Shown: positions 46,890 to 56,177, counted from the stretch's first letter. The stretch is 64,000 bases of DNA from CAVVIH01 sp963748295 (GCA_963748295.1 CAVVIH010000005.1:930001-994000); one strand, 5' to 3'. Notes: generated by a model not told the origin, from the sequence alone. Numbers and translations: made by a program.

Positions 46890-48767
46890 CTACTTGTGAG
46901 GCGCCGTATACAGATCCGGCACCCGGTAGCTGCGATAGGTCACGCCGCCCGCGGCCTGCTGCGCGTAGACAATCTTGCCGTCCGGCGATGTTTCGGTGGA
47001 TTGGCCGTAGGGCGATGGCCCCGGGTTGATGAAGCCCGACTCGAACGTGTAACCACCGTTTGAAAGCCGCTGCGCGGATCCGACCGCGATTGCGTAAGCG
47101 CCGACATCTGCGTTGTACACGAGCGTGGCCGTACGCGCCTTCTCGTCGAGTTCCCATACCTGGCCACGGTTGTTGGCCTCGGGATTCGTCTTCTTGCGTC
47201 GATGGCCGTCATCGAACACGATCAGCCGGTTCGAGCCGGGCGTTTCGATGCGCGCATCGTGCTGGAACGAAAACCACGGATCCGGGTCGTTCGACTTCAC
47301 CGTAAAGTCTCCGTCCTGGCCCAGACGCCACAGGATCTTGCCGGAACCTTTGCCGTCCTTGTAGTCGATCTTGATGACCCAGTCCTGCGCGGGGATCGAA
47401 ATCAGCACGTCGCCGCTGCCGTGGACATAGTGGAGCGAATTACTGTGGAGCCAGCCGTTCGCCTGATCGGCAAGGAATACAGGTGTGCAGCCGCCACTTC
47501 CGGGACCGAATCGGCACTTTTCATCGCCGATGGCCGACCGTTTGAGGTCCATGTGATCGAACGAATTCCAGACCCAGGCCACTTGGAAGTCCTCGTCGAG
47601 GTCTACGACGATGTCGCCCAACACGTCGATTGGATCCCTCGAGCCCTGTGCCCCGTCAGGGAACATCCGTTCGAGGCCCGCCAACACCAAGGTGTGACCG
47701 TTCGGCAGCCGAATCGCGTCGTGATGAAATCCCGTGACGCACTGCTGGCCGTCCTTCTTGCAGCGCGACACGATGCCCCTGGTCGCCAGCTGCTCGGCGA
47801 CGCGAGAGACGTTCGTTTCGCGCACAGTCTGGCCGAGCAGATTCAATTCCTTCAGCACCTGCAGGCGCCGCATGTCGTTGGCGGAGTTGGCGCCCTCGGC
47901 CATCACGAGAAACCGTCCCCCGGGTAGCACACGGGTGAGAAAGGCCGAGGTGTTCATGTACCAGACGACATTTCCATCGAGGTCCGAAGCCATGGCTCGC
48001 CAGCTCTCGCCGCTGACGCTCGCCAAGCTGCGTATGAGGAAGCGCTCCGTCGGTGGCGGCGCGCTCCCGGTTCGCGCGGTGGTCACACTGATCGGTGGGA
48101 ACCTGCCGTCGAGCAGGCCCGTGTGAAACGGGAGCCATTCCCCCGAGGTCACGCTAGTTGGCGAGACCAGTTCCAACCGCATGCGATAGTCGGAATCCGC
48201 GTGCATGCCCGCTACGTAGACATTGCTGCTGCGGCTCCCACGACAGGGCTCGAGCGAGGTCCGGCTCGACTCTGCGCTGCCCTCGCGTTGGAACTCAACA
48301 CGGAACTGACGTCCTTCAGGACAGGGCGGTGCGCTGAACAGCGCGACCAACGGATTCGCGGTAGGTGTGACGAACCCGGGCTGGCTCTTTACCCTCGACA
48401 CGATGCGGAACGGCAGTTCGGCCTCCGCTGTGCTGTTCGTCGCGTTGTTGCGGACCGTCAGGCGGACGCGGGCATCGTGTTCGTAGAGTGCCGGCGCCCA
48501 AACAAACTCCTGCTGCTGGCTGAAGTCCCGAAGGATCTGGAAGGGGCCATTGTCGACGCTCACGCTGTAGCGAAAAACGTGCATGCCGCGTTCGGGATTC
48601 TCAACGCGGGGGACCAGAGAGACAACCGTCCCGACCGGCTGCGGAGACGGTAGTCCAGCCATGAGCCGCACACTGAGAGGGGCGGCCGAAACGGCAGGCC
48701 ACGTCAGCGCCACGGCGGCGAATCCTGCGACAACGGCCGAGAGGCGACGAACGAGAGGCCTATTCAT
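46890..48767 (-). CDS. Arylsulfotransferase (ASST family)
   Basis: About 625 residues with a signal peptide (VVAGFAAVALTWPAVSA). An N-terminal Ig-like domain (to about 120) is followed by the ASST beta-propeller. Conserved blocks are TGFHHDAIRLPNGHTLVLAG, with the His region that accepts sulfate in characterised ASSTs, WLHSNSLHYV and FSFQHDARI. Such enzymes move sulfate between phenolic compounds in the periplasm. ATG 48767 is preferred; ATG 48776 is possible. There is no linked DsbA/B-type partner. It sits next to tRNA-Leu in a gene-poor area. Confidence 0.88.
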   Translation of the reverse strand: MNRPLVRRLSAVVAGFAAVALTWPAVSAAPLSVRLMAGLPSPQPVGTVVSLVPRVENPERGMHVFRYSVSVDNGPFQILRDFSQQQEFVWAPALYEHDARVRLTVRNNATNSTAEAELPFRIVSRVKSQPGFVTPTANPLVALFSAPPCPEGRQFRVEFQREGSAESSRTSLEPCRGSRSSNVYVAGMHADSDYRMRLELVSPTSVTSGEWLPFHTGLLDGRFPPISVTTARTGSAPPPTERFLIRSLASVSGESWRAMASDLDGNVVWYMNTSAFLTRVLPGGRFLVMAEGANSANDMRRLQVLKELNLLGQTVRETNVSRVAEQLATRGIVSRCKKDGQQCVTGFHHDAIRLPNGHTLVLAGLERMFPDGAQGSRDPIDVLGDIVVDLDEDFQVAWVWNSFDHMDLKRSAIGDEKCRFGPGSGGCTPVFLADQANGWLHSNSLHYVHGSGDVLISIPAQDWVIKIDYKDGKGSGKILWRLGQDGDFTVKSNDPDPWFSFQHDARIETPGSNRLIVFDDGHRRKKTNPEANNRGQVWELDEKARTATLVYNADVGAYAIAVGSAQRLSNGGYTFESGFINPGPSPYGQSTETSPDGKIVYAQQAAGGVTYRSYRVPDLYTAPHK

Positions 48768-48776
48768 CGGCCACAT

Positions 48777-49291
48777 TGTAGCGCTGGCCCTTTCAGGAAC
48801 TTCGGCTTTCCGCGTTCCGTGATATCCATCGTCGTGGAGGCTTTACCGGGGTGGTTTTGAACCGGTGCCAGTGGTTTAGAGCGGGGCGGGGTGCCCTTCG
48901 CCCCGCACGACAGCGAAAACTCGGTACGGATGGCCAGAGCGTTTTGTCCTGAACAGTGAACCCGCAAGCCGATGGCCCGATGGACCGTCTAAGACAATCG
49001 GCTCGCGCTTGGCGGACGATGACAGGGTTCCGCCACAGGAGATTGACAGCTAACCAATAGCTAACGAACTCTCCAACCCCAGGCGGTACTGAGCTGGGTC
49101 ACGTGGAGATCCGCGGGACGAACAACCGGACGAAACAGCACAGATCGGACTTCAACAATACAGAGTGCGGTACTCGGCCTTCAAAAGCCTACTCTTCCGC
49201 ACGCTGAACGCCTGCTAGGGATTCTAACATTGACATTGATAATATCCACATTGGCGCCGCTGGAGTTCTCTGGGGTGAAGGAGTTTCCTGG
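48777..49291. other. Gene-poor region
   Basis: About 500 bp with no convincing gene on either strand. It holds a perfect 8-bp inverted repeat (GCGGGGCG at 48881-48888 and CGCCCCGC at 48899-48906) without a T-tract. A tRNA-like fragment lies at 49165-49202. TTGACA at 49230-49235 resembles a -35 box but has no good -10 partner. Base composition is less GC-rich than the neighbours. Confidence 0.6.
49165..49202 (+). repeat. tRNA-Leu end duplicate (tRNA-like fragment)
   Basis: CTCTTCCGCAC at 49192-49202 is an exact 11-bp copy of the tRNA-Leu 3' end (46732-46742). GTGCGG at 49165-49170 copies its 5' end, and TTCAAAA between them recalls the T-loop. GTGCGG and CCGCAC pair to close a 38-nt hairpin. 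It may be a decayed tRNA or an old attachment site; chance is not excluded. Confidence 0.4.
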
Positions 49292-49387
49292 ATGACCAAA
49301 GAAGCCATCTGGAAGTCAGTGCTCTTTTGGGCCGTGCTCGTGATTACGGGCGTCATCATATTTTTCGCTTCGGGTGGATTTCGATAG
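49292..49387 (+). CDS. Predicted 31-residue single-span membrane peptide
   Basis: A short open frame with ATG 49292 and TAG at 49385-49387. AAGGAG lies upstream with 7-bp spacing from GGAG to the ATG. The peptide has a charged start (MTKEAIWK), one hydrophobic helix of about 18 residues (VLFWAVLVITGVIIFF) and a short polar end (ASGGFR). It ends 7 bp before the stop of the convergent BACON gene. Size, binding site and amphipathic start are those of real bacterial micro-membrane proteins such as small photosystem-like or CydX-type subunits, but no family is recognised. Chance remains possible. Confidence 0.5.
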   Translation: MTKEAIWKSVLFWAVLVITGVIIFFASGGFR

Positions 49388-49394
49388 ATCCACG

Positions 49395-50897
49395 TCAGTG
49401 GTTCCCCTGCTGCGTCAGCGCGAAGGGCTTCCCTGCGATACTCAGCGTCGCCGATCGCGCCGGCCCGGTGTTGCGCTCGACCTGCAGGCGGACGGTCCCG
49501 TTCCCCGCCCCGCTCTGTCCTTCGACGACGGTGACCCACGACACGGGACTGGTCGCCGTCCAGGTGCAGCCGTCTTCTGCGCTGACAGCGATCGTGATGG
49601 TGTCTGGGCCTTTGCCTGAATTGTAGAAATCCGGCTTGATGCTCGTGGGGCATCCGTTCTGCGCCAGCTCGAACGGCTCGCCGGCAATCGTGAGCGTGGC
49701 GCTGCGCGCCGGGCCACTGTTGGCACGAACGACCACGCGGACCGTGCCGCTGCCCGATCCCTTCTGCCCTTCGGCGATCGTCGCCCAGGAAACCGGGCTC
49801 GTCGCTCCCCATGGACAGCCGTTCGCCGCAATCACGTCTACCCGGATGTCATCCGGTCCTCTCCCCGCATTGTAGTACGTCGGCTTGATGCTGTACGTGC
49901 AGGTCAACCTCTCCTGGCGCACGGTGAAAGTCTGGCCGCCAATGGTCACCGTGCTGGCGCGCGGCGCTCCTGAAGTGTTCGCGGCCACCGCGACGCGCAC
50001 GGTGCCGTTGCCGGATCCGGTTTCCCCCTCGACAACGGTGAGCCATGCGGCGTCGCCCTTCGCAGTCCACGTGCAAGCGCCCGGCGCGCTGACGGTCGTC
50101 GCCACCTGTTCACCCGACGCGACGGCTGTGGCGCTTGCCGGCGAGATTGCGACGCTACAGCTCTCCGGCGGAGCCGGCGGCACGGGTGCTGGTGGAGTCG
50201 GGGTCGGTGGTGCGGGCGGCGGAGGTGCCGGCGGAGGCGGCGCGCCGGCCGCAATCTGCGTAATGCCTACGCTCACGCCCCCGATGGTGACGGTGCCGTT
50301 GCGGGTGCCGCCGCCGTTCGCCGCGACCGCCAGTCGCACCGCTCCGCTTCCCTGCCCCCCAGCCGGTGCCGGATTGGCGATCCACGGGTCGTTGCTTCGC
50401 GCGCTCCACGTGCAACCATCGGGCGCCGTCAGGCTGAAGGAGATCTCGCCGCCGCCAGCGCCGACTTCCCGCGAGGAGGGCGATACGTCGAAACGGCAGG
50501 CAGCCGCTTCCTGCGCGACCTCGGCCCGCTGTTCCCCGACGACGATGCCGCCGCGGCGCGGCGTGCCGATCGGATTCGGCGCGACCGCGTAGGAAAGCGT
50601 CGCAGCGCCCTGACCTTCGGCGCCGCTCAAAGTGATCCAGGGAGCTTCGGCGCGTGCGGACCACGAACACTCCCGCTCCACACTGACCGTCAGGCTTCCA
50701 TTCCCGCCGGCCGCCGGAATTGTCGAGGTGTTATGGGTAATCGATACGCCGCACCTGGTGGTCGGCGCGGTGGCACTGATCTCCGAGGAGCTGCCGCAGC
50801 CGGACGTGAAGAGCAGCAGCGCAACGAGACCCGCGGTCACAGCCACGAGAGTCCGTGGGGCGACGTCGCGAAACTTGAGGACGTAAATCGTATTCAC
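49395..50897 (-). CDS. BACON-domain lipoprotein with five repeats
   Basis: A 500-residue lipoprotein. The lipobox FTSGC places the acylated Cys near residue 34. Five BACON-type beta-sandwich repeats follow, each with a Cys-x-W-x-A strand (CSWSARAEAPWIT, CTWSARSNDPWI, CTWTAKGDAAWLT, CPWGATSPVSWATI, CTWTATSPVSWVTV) and a GxGxGTVR turn. A proline-rich linker of about 25 residues separates repeats 2 and 3. Repeats 4 and 5 are close copies of each other. BACON domains are thought to bind carbohydrate or mucin. The start is GTG 50897. Confidence 0.9.
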   Translation of the reverse strand: MNTIYVLKFRDVAPRTLVAVTAGLVALLLFTSGCGSSSEISATAPTTRCGVSITHNTSTIPAAGGNGSLTVSVERECSWSARAEAPWITLSGAEGQGAATLSYAVAPNPIGTPRRGGIVVGEQRAEVAQEAAACRFDVSPSSREVGAGGGEISFSLTAPDGCTWSARSNDPWIANPAPAGGQGSGAVRLAVAANGGGTRNGTVTIGGVSVGITQIAAGAPPPPAPPPPAPPTPTPPAPVPPAPPESCSVAISPASATAVASGEQVATTVSAPGACTWTAKGDAAWLTVVEGETGSGNGTVRVAVAANTSGAPRASTVTIGGQTFTVRQERLTCTYSIKPTYYNAGRGPDDIRVDVIAANGCPWGATSPVSWATIAEGQKGSGSGTVRVVVRANSGPARSATLTIAGEPFELAQNGCPTSIKPDFYNSGKGPDTITIAVSAEDGCTWTATSPVSWVTVVEGQSGAGNGTVRLQVERNTGPARSATLSIAGKPFALTQQGNH

Positions 50898-50958
50898 GAC
50901 GCGTATACCGAAGGCCGAGAACCGGGCCGCTCGGAATATGCAAGTGCGGAGACCTCAT

Positions 50959-50985
50959 GCGGTGGCCAAGCCACCGCGAATTTTT
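50959..50985 (+). terminator. Terminator-like hairpin upstream of the BACON gene
   Basis: An 8-bp perfect stem (GCGGTGGC, loop CAA, GCCACCGC) followed by GAATTTTT, a good Rho-independent form on the plus strand. No plus-strand gene precedes it within 1.5 kb except the 31-residue frame, so its target is unclear. It may insulate the gene at 51093. Confidence 0.5.
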
Positions 50986-51092
50986 CCGCCCGCGCGGGAA
51001 GAATTCCGCCTAATACCGCGAACAACCGCCTGAAACATGTGCGACCGAAGCGGCCTCCATGCTGCATTGCGAGAGCATGAAGGAGTCTTCCG

Positions 51093-53765
51093 TTGTCCAG
51101 TCCAGTTGTGTCCGACTCGTGCGACATCGTGCTGCGGGATGGTTCGACCGTGGTGTTCAGGCGGAGCACCGACGCGGACGTCGGGCCGGTGCGGTCCTTC
51201 TTCGAGAACCTCTCGATAGAAAGCCAGTACCAGCGCTTCTTCGGACTGCCACACCTCGACGATCAGCGCATTCGAAGGCTCATCGCTGAAACACCGGACA
51301 GCTGCGTCCTGCTGGCCTGCTGCGGTCCCCTCATCGTCGGCGTCGCCGGCTTCTACCGGAACGCGTCGCGTCCGGATCGGGCGGAAGTCGCGTTCGCGAT
51401 CGCCGACGCGCTCCAGGGACGCGGGATGGGCACGCGTCTGCTCGAGCGGCTGGCCGAACAGGCGCGGGAGCGCGGCATTTCCGAGTTCGAGGCCGAGGTC
51501 AAGCGGAACAACCGGCAGATGCTCGAGGTCTTTGCCGAGTCTGGCTTCGCGCTGACGTCGACGAGCGAATCAGGAGTCACCCACGTCGTGCTCTCGCTCG
51601 ATCCTTCAGACACGTTCGAGGGAAGAGCGGCGAGTCGCGCGCGCGGCGCGGCGACCGCGTCCATGCGTCCCTTCTTCGAGCCACGGTCGGTTGCGGTGAT
51701 TGGCGCGAGCCGGACGCGAGGGAAGATTGGCTCCGAGATCTTCCACAACCTGATCTCGAGCGGCTTCACGGGAACCCTCAGCGCCGTGCATCCGAGCGCT
51801 GGCGTCATCGAGGGACGTCCGGCCTACAAGTCCGTGTCGGAGATTCCCGGCGACGTCGACCTCGCGGTGATCGCCGTGCCAGCCGCCGACGTCGCGGCTG
51901 TTGTGGACGATTGCATCAGGAAAGGCGTCCGCGGCATCTGCGTGATCAGCGCAGGTTTCGCGGAGACGGGCGCCGACGGGGCGGCACGCGAAGCAGAGCT
52001 GCTGGCCAGAATTCGAGATGCGGGCTGCCGTCTGGTCGGACCCAACTGCATGGGTCTGCTCAACACGGACGAACGGTTCCGCCTGAATGCCACTTTCTCA
52101 CCCGTCTACCCGCCCGCCGGCGGCATCGCCATGTCAACGCAGAGCGGCGCGCTCGGCCTCGCGATTCTGGATTACGCGCGCCGGCTCAATCTCGGTATCT
52201 CCAGCTTCGTGTCGGTCGGCAACAAGGCCGACGTGTCGGGCAACGATCTGATCCAGTTCTGGGCGGATGATCCGCGCACCTCGGTGATCTTGTTGTACCT
52301 GGAGAGCTTCGGGAACCCGAAGAAGTTCACCGAGCTCGCCCGCCGCGTGAGCCGCACGAAGCCAATCGTCGCGGTGAAATCCGGCCGATCGCAAGCCGGC
52401 GCGAGGGCCGCGTCGTCGCACACCGGCGCGCTGGCCGCGAGCGACACGGTCGTCAACGCCCTGTTTCGTCAGGCGGGTGTCGTTCGAACCGAGACGCTGG
52501 AGGAGCTCTTCGGCGTCGCGGCCCTGCTTTCGCATCAGCCGCTCCCGCCGGGTCGCCGCGTGGCCATCGTCACCAATGCCGGCGGGCCGGCGATCCTCGC
52601 CGCCGACGCGTGCGAAGGACATGGGCTGCAGCTGGCGACTCTGAGCGAGGCATCGCGCACGGAACTGCGCTCGTTCCTGCCGGAGTCCGCAAACGTCTCG
52701 AACCCGGTCGACATGCTGGCGTCCGCGTCGCCGGGCCATTACGCCCGCACGCTGGACATCGTGCTTCGGGATCCGTCGGTCGATTCCGTCATCACGATCT
52801 TCATTCCTCCCCTGGTTACCGCACCGGAGCCGGTTGCGGCGGCGATTCTCGGTGCGGCGGCGCGTACCGGCGGAAAGCCCGTGCTCGCCGTGATGATGGG
52901 GGCCGAAGGCGCACCACAGCTGCTGTCACCGCTGCCGTCGTATGCGTTTCCGGAGTCGGCGGCGATCGCGCTCGCCCGCGCGGCGGCGTACGCAGAGTGG
53001 CGGCGGAAGCCGGAAGGCGCCGCGCCCGTGTTCGGTGACATCGATCGCGACGAGGCGCGCCGCCCGATCGAGGCAGCGCTTGCGCGGGGCGGCGGCTGGC
53101 TGACGGCCGACGAATTGAACGCGCTGCTCGCCGCGATCGGGATCGATCACGAGCCGGTCCGCGGGATCGCGACCACGGAAGATGCCGTGCGCGTCGCGGC
53201 GTCGCTGGGGTTCCCGGTCGCGCTGAAAGCCCTCGGGCCCACGCTGCTGCACAAGACGGAACGCCAGGCCGTGGTCCTCGACATCGGCGATTCGCGGGGC
53301 GTTCGCACCGCTGCCGCAGACCTGATCTCCCGCCTCGGCGCCGAGCTCACGGGATTCGCCGTTCAGCGGATGGTCGCTGGCGGGGTGGAGATGCTCGTGG
53401 GAAGCGTGAACGATCCGCTCTTCGGCCCCGTCGTTGTCTGCGGCGCCGGTGGCGTGCTCGCCGAGCTTCTGGCGGATTCAGCGACGCGACTGCATCCGCT
53501 GACGCTGCCCGATGCGGACGAAATGGTCGGCGAGCTGAAGTGCGCGCGGCTGCTGCGGGGATTCCGCGGCAAGCCAATCCTCGACGAGGGCGCACTGAAG
53601 GACGCGCTCCTTCGACTGTCGGTTCTGCTGTCGATATGCCCGGAGATTCAGGAGCTCGACATCAACCCGATCAAGGTTCTCGAGTCCGGTGTATGCGCCG
53701 TCGACGCACGCGTAAGAGTCGAGCCGAGCCGGCCGCGAAAACCCACGCGGCGGGTCGTGTACTGA
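51093..53765 (+). CDS. GNAT acetyltransferase fused to ADP-forming acyl-CoA synthetase (Pat-like)
   Basis: An 890-residue fusion. Residues about 15-165 are a GNAT domain with the acetyl-CoA loop QGRGMGTRLLERL. A CoA-binding fold follows (PRSVAVIGASRTRGKIG), then a succinyl-CoA-ligase-like domain with the phospho-His region SSHTGALA (His443). A C-terminal ATP-grasp domain (ALKALGPTLLHKTE) completes it. In E. coli PatZ the GNAT domain is C-terminal; here it is N-terminal. Such proteins acetylate lysines, including acyl-CoA synthetases; it may also be an active ligase. The start is TTG 51093 with GAAGGAG upstream. Confidence 0.92.
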   Translation: MSSPVVSDSCDIVLRDGSTVVFRRSTDADVGPVRSFFENLSIESQYQRFFGLPHLDDQRIRRLIAETPDSCVLLACCGPLIVGVAGFYRNASRPDRAEVAFAIADALQGRGMGTRLLERLAEQARERGISEFEAEVKRNNRQMLEVFAESGFALTSTSESGVTHVVLSLDPSDTFEGRAASRARGAATASMRPFFEPRSVAVIGASRTRGKIGSEIFHNLISSGFTGTLSAVHPSAGVIEGRPAYKSVSEIPGDVDLAVIAVPAADVAAVVDDCIRKGVRGICVISAGFAETGADGAAREAELLARIRDAGCRLVGPNCMGLLNTDERFRLNATFSPVYPPAGGIAMSTQSGALGLAILDYARRLNLGISSFVSVGNKADVSGNDLIQFWADDPRTSVILLYLESFGNPKKFTELARRVSRTKPIVAVKSGRSQAGARAASSHTGALAASDTVVNALFRQAGVVRTETLEELFGVAALLSHQPLPPGRRVAIVTNAGGPAILAADACEGHGLQLATLSEASRTELRSFLPESANVSNPVDMLASASPGHYARTLDIVLRDPSVDSVITIFIPPLVTAPEPVAAAILGAAARTGGKPVLAVMMGAEGAPQLLSPLPSYAFPESAAIALARAAAYAEWRRKPEGAAPVFGDIDRDEARRPIEAALARGGGWLTADELNALLAAIGIDHEPVRGIATTEDAVRVAASLGFPVALKALGPTLLHKTERQAVVLDIGDSRGVRTAAADLISRLGAELTGFAVQRMVAGGVEMLVGSVNDPLFGPVVVCGAGGVLAELLADSATRLHPLTLPDADEMVGELKCARLLRGFRGKPILDEGALKDALLRLSVLLSICPEIQELDINPIKVLESGVCAVDARVRVEPSRPRKPTRRVVY

Positions 53766-53804
53766 ACCCGCGGCGTCCGCATACAACCGAGAACGGAGGG
53801 CGAT

Positions 53805-54989
53805 ATGGGCGTGCTCGATAGACTCATTCCCACACCGGCGCTGCGCGAGATCGACAGCGTGGAGCTTGCGGTCAACGCGGAACGCGCATGGAAAGCGGTT
53901 CGCGAGCTGGACCTGGCCCAGTCGGCGGTCGCGCGGACGCTGTTCGGGATCAGAACGATCCCCGATCGTCTCAAGGGGAAGAATCCGCAGCTTCGTCTTC
54001 GCCTGGACGACCTCGTCTCGACACCGGACAATCCTGGCTTCCAGCGTCTCGCCGAAGATCCTCCGCGCGAAGTGGCTGCCGGCGCGATTGGGAAAGTCTG
54101 GCGCCCGGCGATTCCATTCGTGCACGTGACCGACGCAGCCGGCTTTCAGTCGTTCGCCGAACCGGACTACGTCAAGGTAGCGTGGGCGCTGCGCGTCATC
54201 GCGGAGAACGACGCAACCTCGCGAGTCGAGTTCGAGGTGCGCGTGGCGGCCACCGACGAAGCCGCGTGGAAGAAGTTCGTTCGCTACTTTCGGCTGATTG
54301 GTCCGGGATCGCACTTCATCAGACGGGTTCTGCTGGCGCAGCTCGAGCGCGACCTCGGCACTCCGGAGTCGGCGCAGTACGAACGCGCGCTCCCGGGCGA
54401 CGAGTTGATTCCCGACGCGCTTGGACACTTCACGCATTCGATCGTCATCGACGCGCCTCCGGAGAGCATCTGGCCCTGGCTCGTTCAGATGGGATGCCAT
54501 CGTGCGGGGTTCTACAGCCTGGATCTCCTCGATAACGCCGGCGTGCCGAGCGCTCGCGAGCTGCGCCTGGAGTTGCAGCAGCTGCGCGTCGGCGACAGGA
54601 TTCCGGCCTCGCCGGAGGGAGATGCGCACTTCGAGGTCCTTCAGCTGGAAGAGAACCGTGTGCTGCTGTTCGGCGCGCTGTTCGACGTCGAGAACCAGCG
54701 CGAACTTCCGTTCGATGCGGCACGTCCGCGCAGGTTCTGGCAGGTTACCTGGGCATTCGTTCTCGAGCCGCTCGATCGCGGACGAACGCGGTTGTACGCG
54801 CGGGCGCGCGGCGCGTTCTCTCCGAGCGAGCGTTTCCACGCATTCTGGATCCGCCCGATTCACCACCTGATGCAGACTGCGCAGCTGCGGCATCTCGCGG
54901 AACGCGTCGAAGGCCGGCCGTCGAGCGAAGGGATGCGTGACGTGCTCGAGGGCGTGGTTGGTGCGGTGGCCACGGCGATCAAGCCATAG
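53805..54989 (+). CDS. SRPBCC / polyketide cyclase-like protein
   Basis: A 394-residue cytoplasmic protein made of two similar halves. Each looks like a SRPBCC (START-like) ligand-binding fold. The second half begins HSIVIDAPPESIWPWLVQMG, the classic SRPBCC first strand and helix, and runs to RLYARARGAF. The first half has VELAVNAERAWKAVREL. CGGAGG lies before ATG 53805. The ligand is unknown. It lies 40 bp after the Pat-like gene and may share its transcript. Confidence 0.78.
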   Translation: MGVLDRLIPTPALREIDSVELAVNAERAWKAVRELDLAQSAVARTLFGIRTIPDRLKGKNPQLRLRLDDLVSTPDNPGFQRLAEDPPREVAAGAIGKVWRPAIPFVHVTDAAGFQSFAEPDYVKVAWALRVIAENDATSRVEFEVRVAATDEAAWKKFVRYFRLIGPGSHFIRRVLLAQLERDLGTPESAQYERALPGDELIPDALGHFTHSIVIDAPPESIWPWLVQMGCHRAGFYSLDLLDNAGVPSARELRLELQQLRVGDRIPASPEGDAHFEVLQLEENRVLLFGALFDVENQRELPFDAARPRRFWQVTWAFVLEPLDRGRTRLYARARGAFSPSERFHAFWIRPIHHLMQTAQLRHLAERVEGRPSSEGMRDVLEGVVGAVATAIKP

Positions 54990-55000
54990 CCGTACAAAAA

Positions 55001-55032
55001 GGAGGGGCTGCCGCGTACGCGGCAGCCCCTCC
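55001..55032 (-). terminator. Perfect 32-bp palindromic terminator
   Basis: A fully symmetric 16+16 bp palindrome (GGAGGGGCTGCCGCGT and its complement) between two convergent genes. On the minus strand it is followed by CCTTTTTG, fitting termination of the hsp20 message. On the plus strand AAAATGCC follows, so it acts weakly there if at all. Confidence 0.85.
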
Positions 55033-55049
55033 AAAATGCCATCCTCCGG

Positions 55050-55511
55050 TCAGCCCTTGATTTCGAGGGTGCGCTTCTTCACCTCGGGAATCGGGAATGT
55101 CGGCATCTCGATCTCGAGCACGCCATCCTTGAAGGTCGCTGTCGCGGCCTCGGCCTTCACGTGCTCCGGAATCGCGAGCCGCCGATAGAACGTGCCGTAA
55201 GTGCGCTCCGAACGATAGAAGCCCTCCTTCTTGTCCTCCTGCACGAACTTCCGTTCGCCCTCGATCGTCAGCTCGTCATGGGTCAATTCGATCTTCACAT
55301 CCTCCTTCTTGAGGCCGGGCAAATCGACGTGCACGAAGAACTTGTTGTCGCGCTCGAACACCTCCAGCTCGGGAGCCCACACGCGTGAATAGAACGGTAT
55401 CAGTGCGGGGAATTCGGGACCCGCGGCGAAAGCGCGATCGAGCTCGTCGGTGATTCGCCGCATGAACGCGAAGGGGTTCGTTTCCTCTCTCTTCTGCAGC
55501 AACTTGGACAT
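55050..55511 (-). CDS. Hsp20 family small heat shock protein
   Basis: A 153-residue alpha-crystallin domain chaperone that holds unfolding proteins. The core runs from APELEVFERDNKFFVHVDLPG through YGTFYRRLAIPEHV to ATFKDGVLEIEMP, the A-x-x-x-n-G-v-L signature. The C-terminal TLEIKG is a modified form of the IxI anchor. GAAGGAG lies 6 bp before ATG 55511. No CIRCE or ROSE-like element was identified in the short leader. Confidence 0.95.
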   Translation of the reverse strand: MSKLLQKREETNPFAFMRRITDELDRAFAAGPEFPALIPFYSRVWAPELEVFERDNKFFVHVDLPGLKKEDVKIELTHDELTIEGERKFVQEDKKEGFYRSERTYGTFYRRLAIPEHVKAEAATATFKDGVLEIEMPTFPIPEVKKRTLEIKG

Positions 55512-55566
55512 GACTGTCTCCTTCAACTTGCAGCCGACGCGTGGACCGCGCGGCCCCCGGGTGGGT

Positions 55567-56177
55567 TCAACGGGCCGGCCGCTTGGGGATCTCCACCCAG
55601 TACCAGCCCCGGATTTCACCCTCGATGAATCCAGTCGCGCGATCGGAGGGATAGCGATCGCGGAGCTCTTCACGAATAGCGGTGCTGAGCTGGTGGTCAC
55701 GGCCGTGACAGGCCGCGCAAGTCTGGTCGTTGAGCGATCGGCCGCAGGACACCAAGCCTGTCGCCGAGATCGACCGCGAACCCGTCAACGTCCGCGGCGC
55801 GCCGACCGGCGTTCGCTGCCACCATTGGCGCGGCCCATGGCCTCGGCGCGTTGAGCGGGTTGCGGAGCCGATCGCCCGTTCGTCCCGCCGCGATGCCTTC
55901 CTGACGGCCCACGCGCTGCGCCACCCACGCCGCATCGATGTGACAGGACTTGATCGCGCGTGCCGGCCCGCCCTTGTCGAGGCCCGAGTCGAGCTCCCGC
56001 AGCAACGCGTCATGCATCGTGACGATGATGATGTCGGCGCGCGAGACTGCAGGACGCAACTCGGCGGGCAGGTCGCGGATCCGCCAGGTGGTCGGTGAAA
56101 CGGTGGGTTGCCCCTGCAACGCCGATGATCAACGCCACGAATACCGACGCCGAAAGTCCCAGGGTCCGCCTGACCAT
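55567..56177 (-). CDS. DUF3365 / Tll0287-like haem protein (two frameshifts)
   Basis: About 203 residues after repair. A signal peptide (RRTLGLSASVFVALIIGVAG) is followed by a DUF3365 domain (IKSCHIDAAWVAQRVG, DRLRNPLNAPRPWAAP) and a single c-type haem site, CAACH. Removing one C near 55732 joins VLRPIA to NDQTCAACHG; a second shift near 56080 joins the signal peptide to IRDLPAELRPA. Family members are periplasmic haem or redox sensor domains, often fused to kinases; here the domain stands alone. ATG 56177 starts the signal peptide. Confidence 0.78.
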
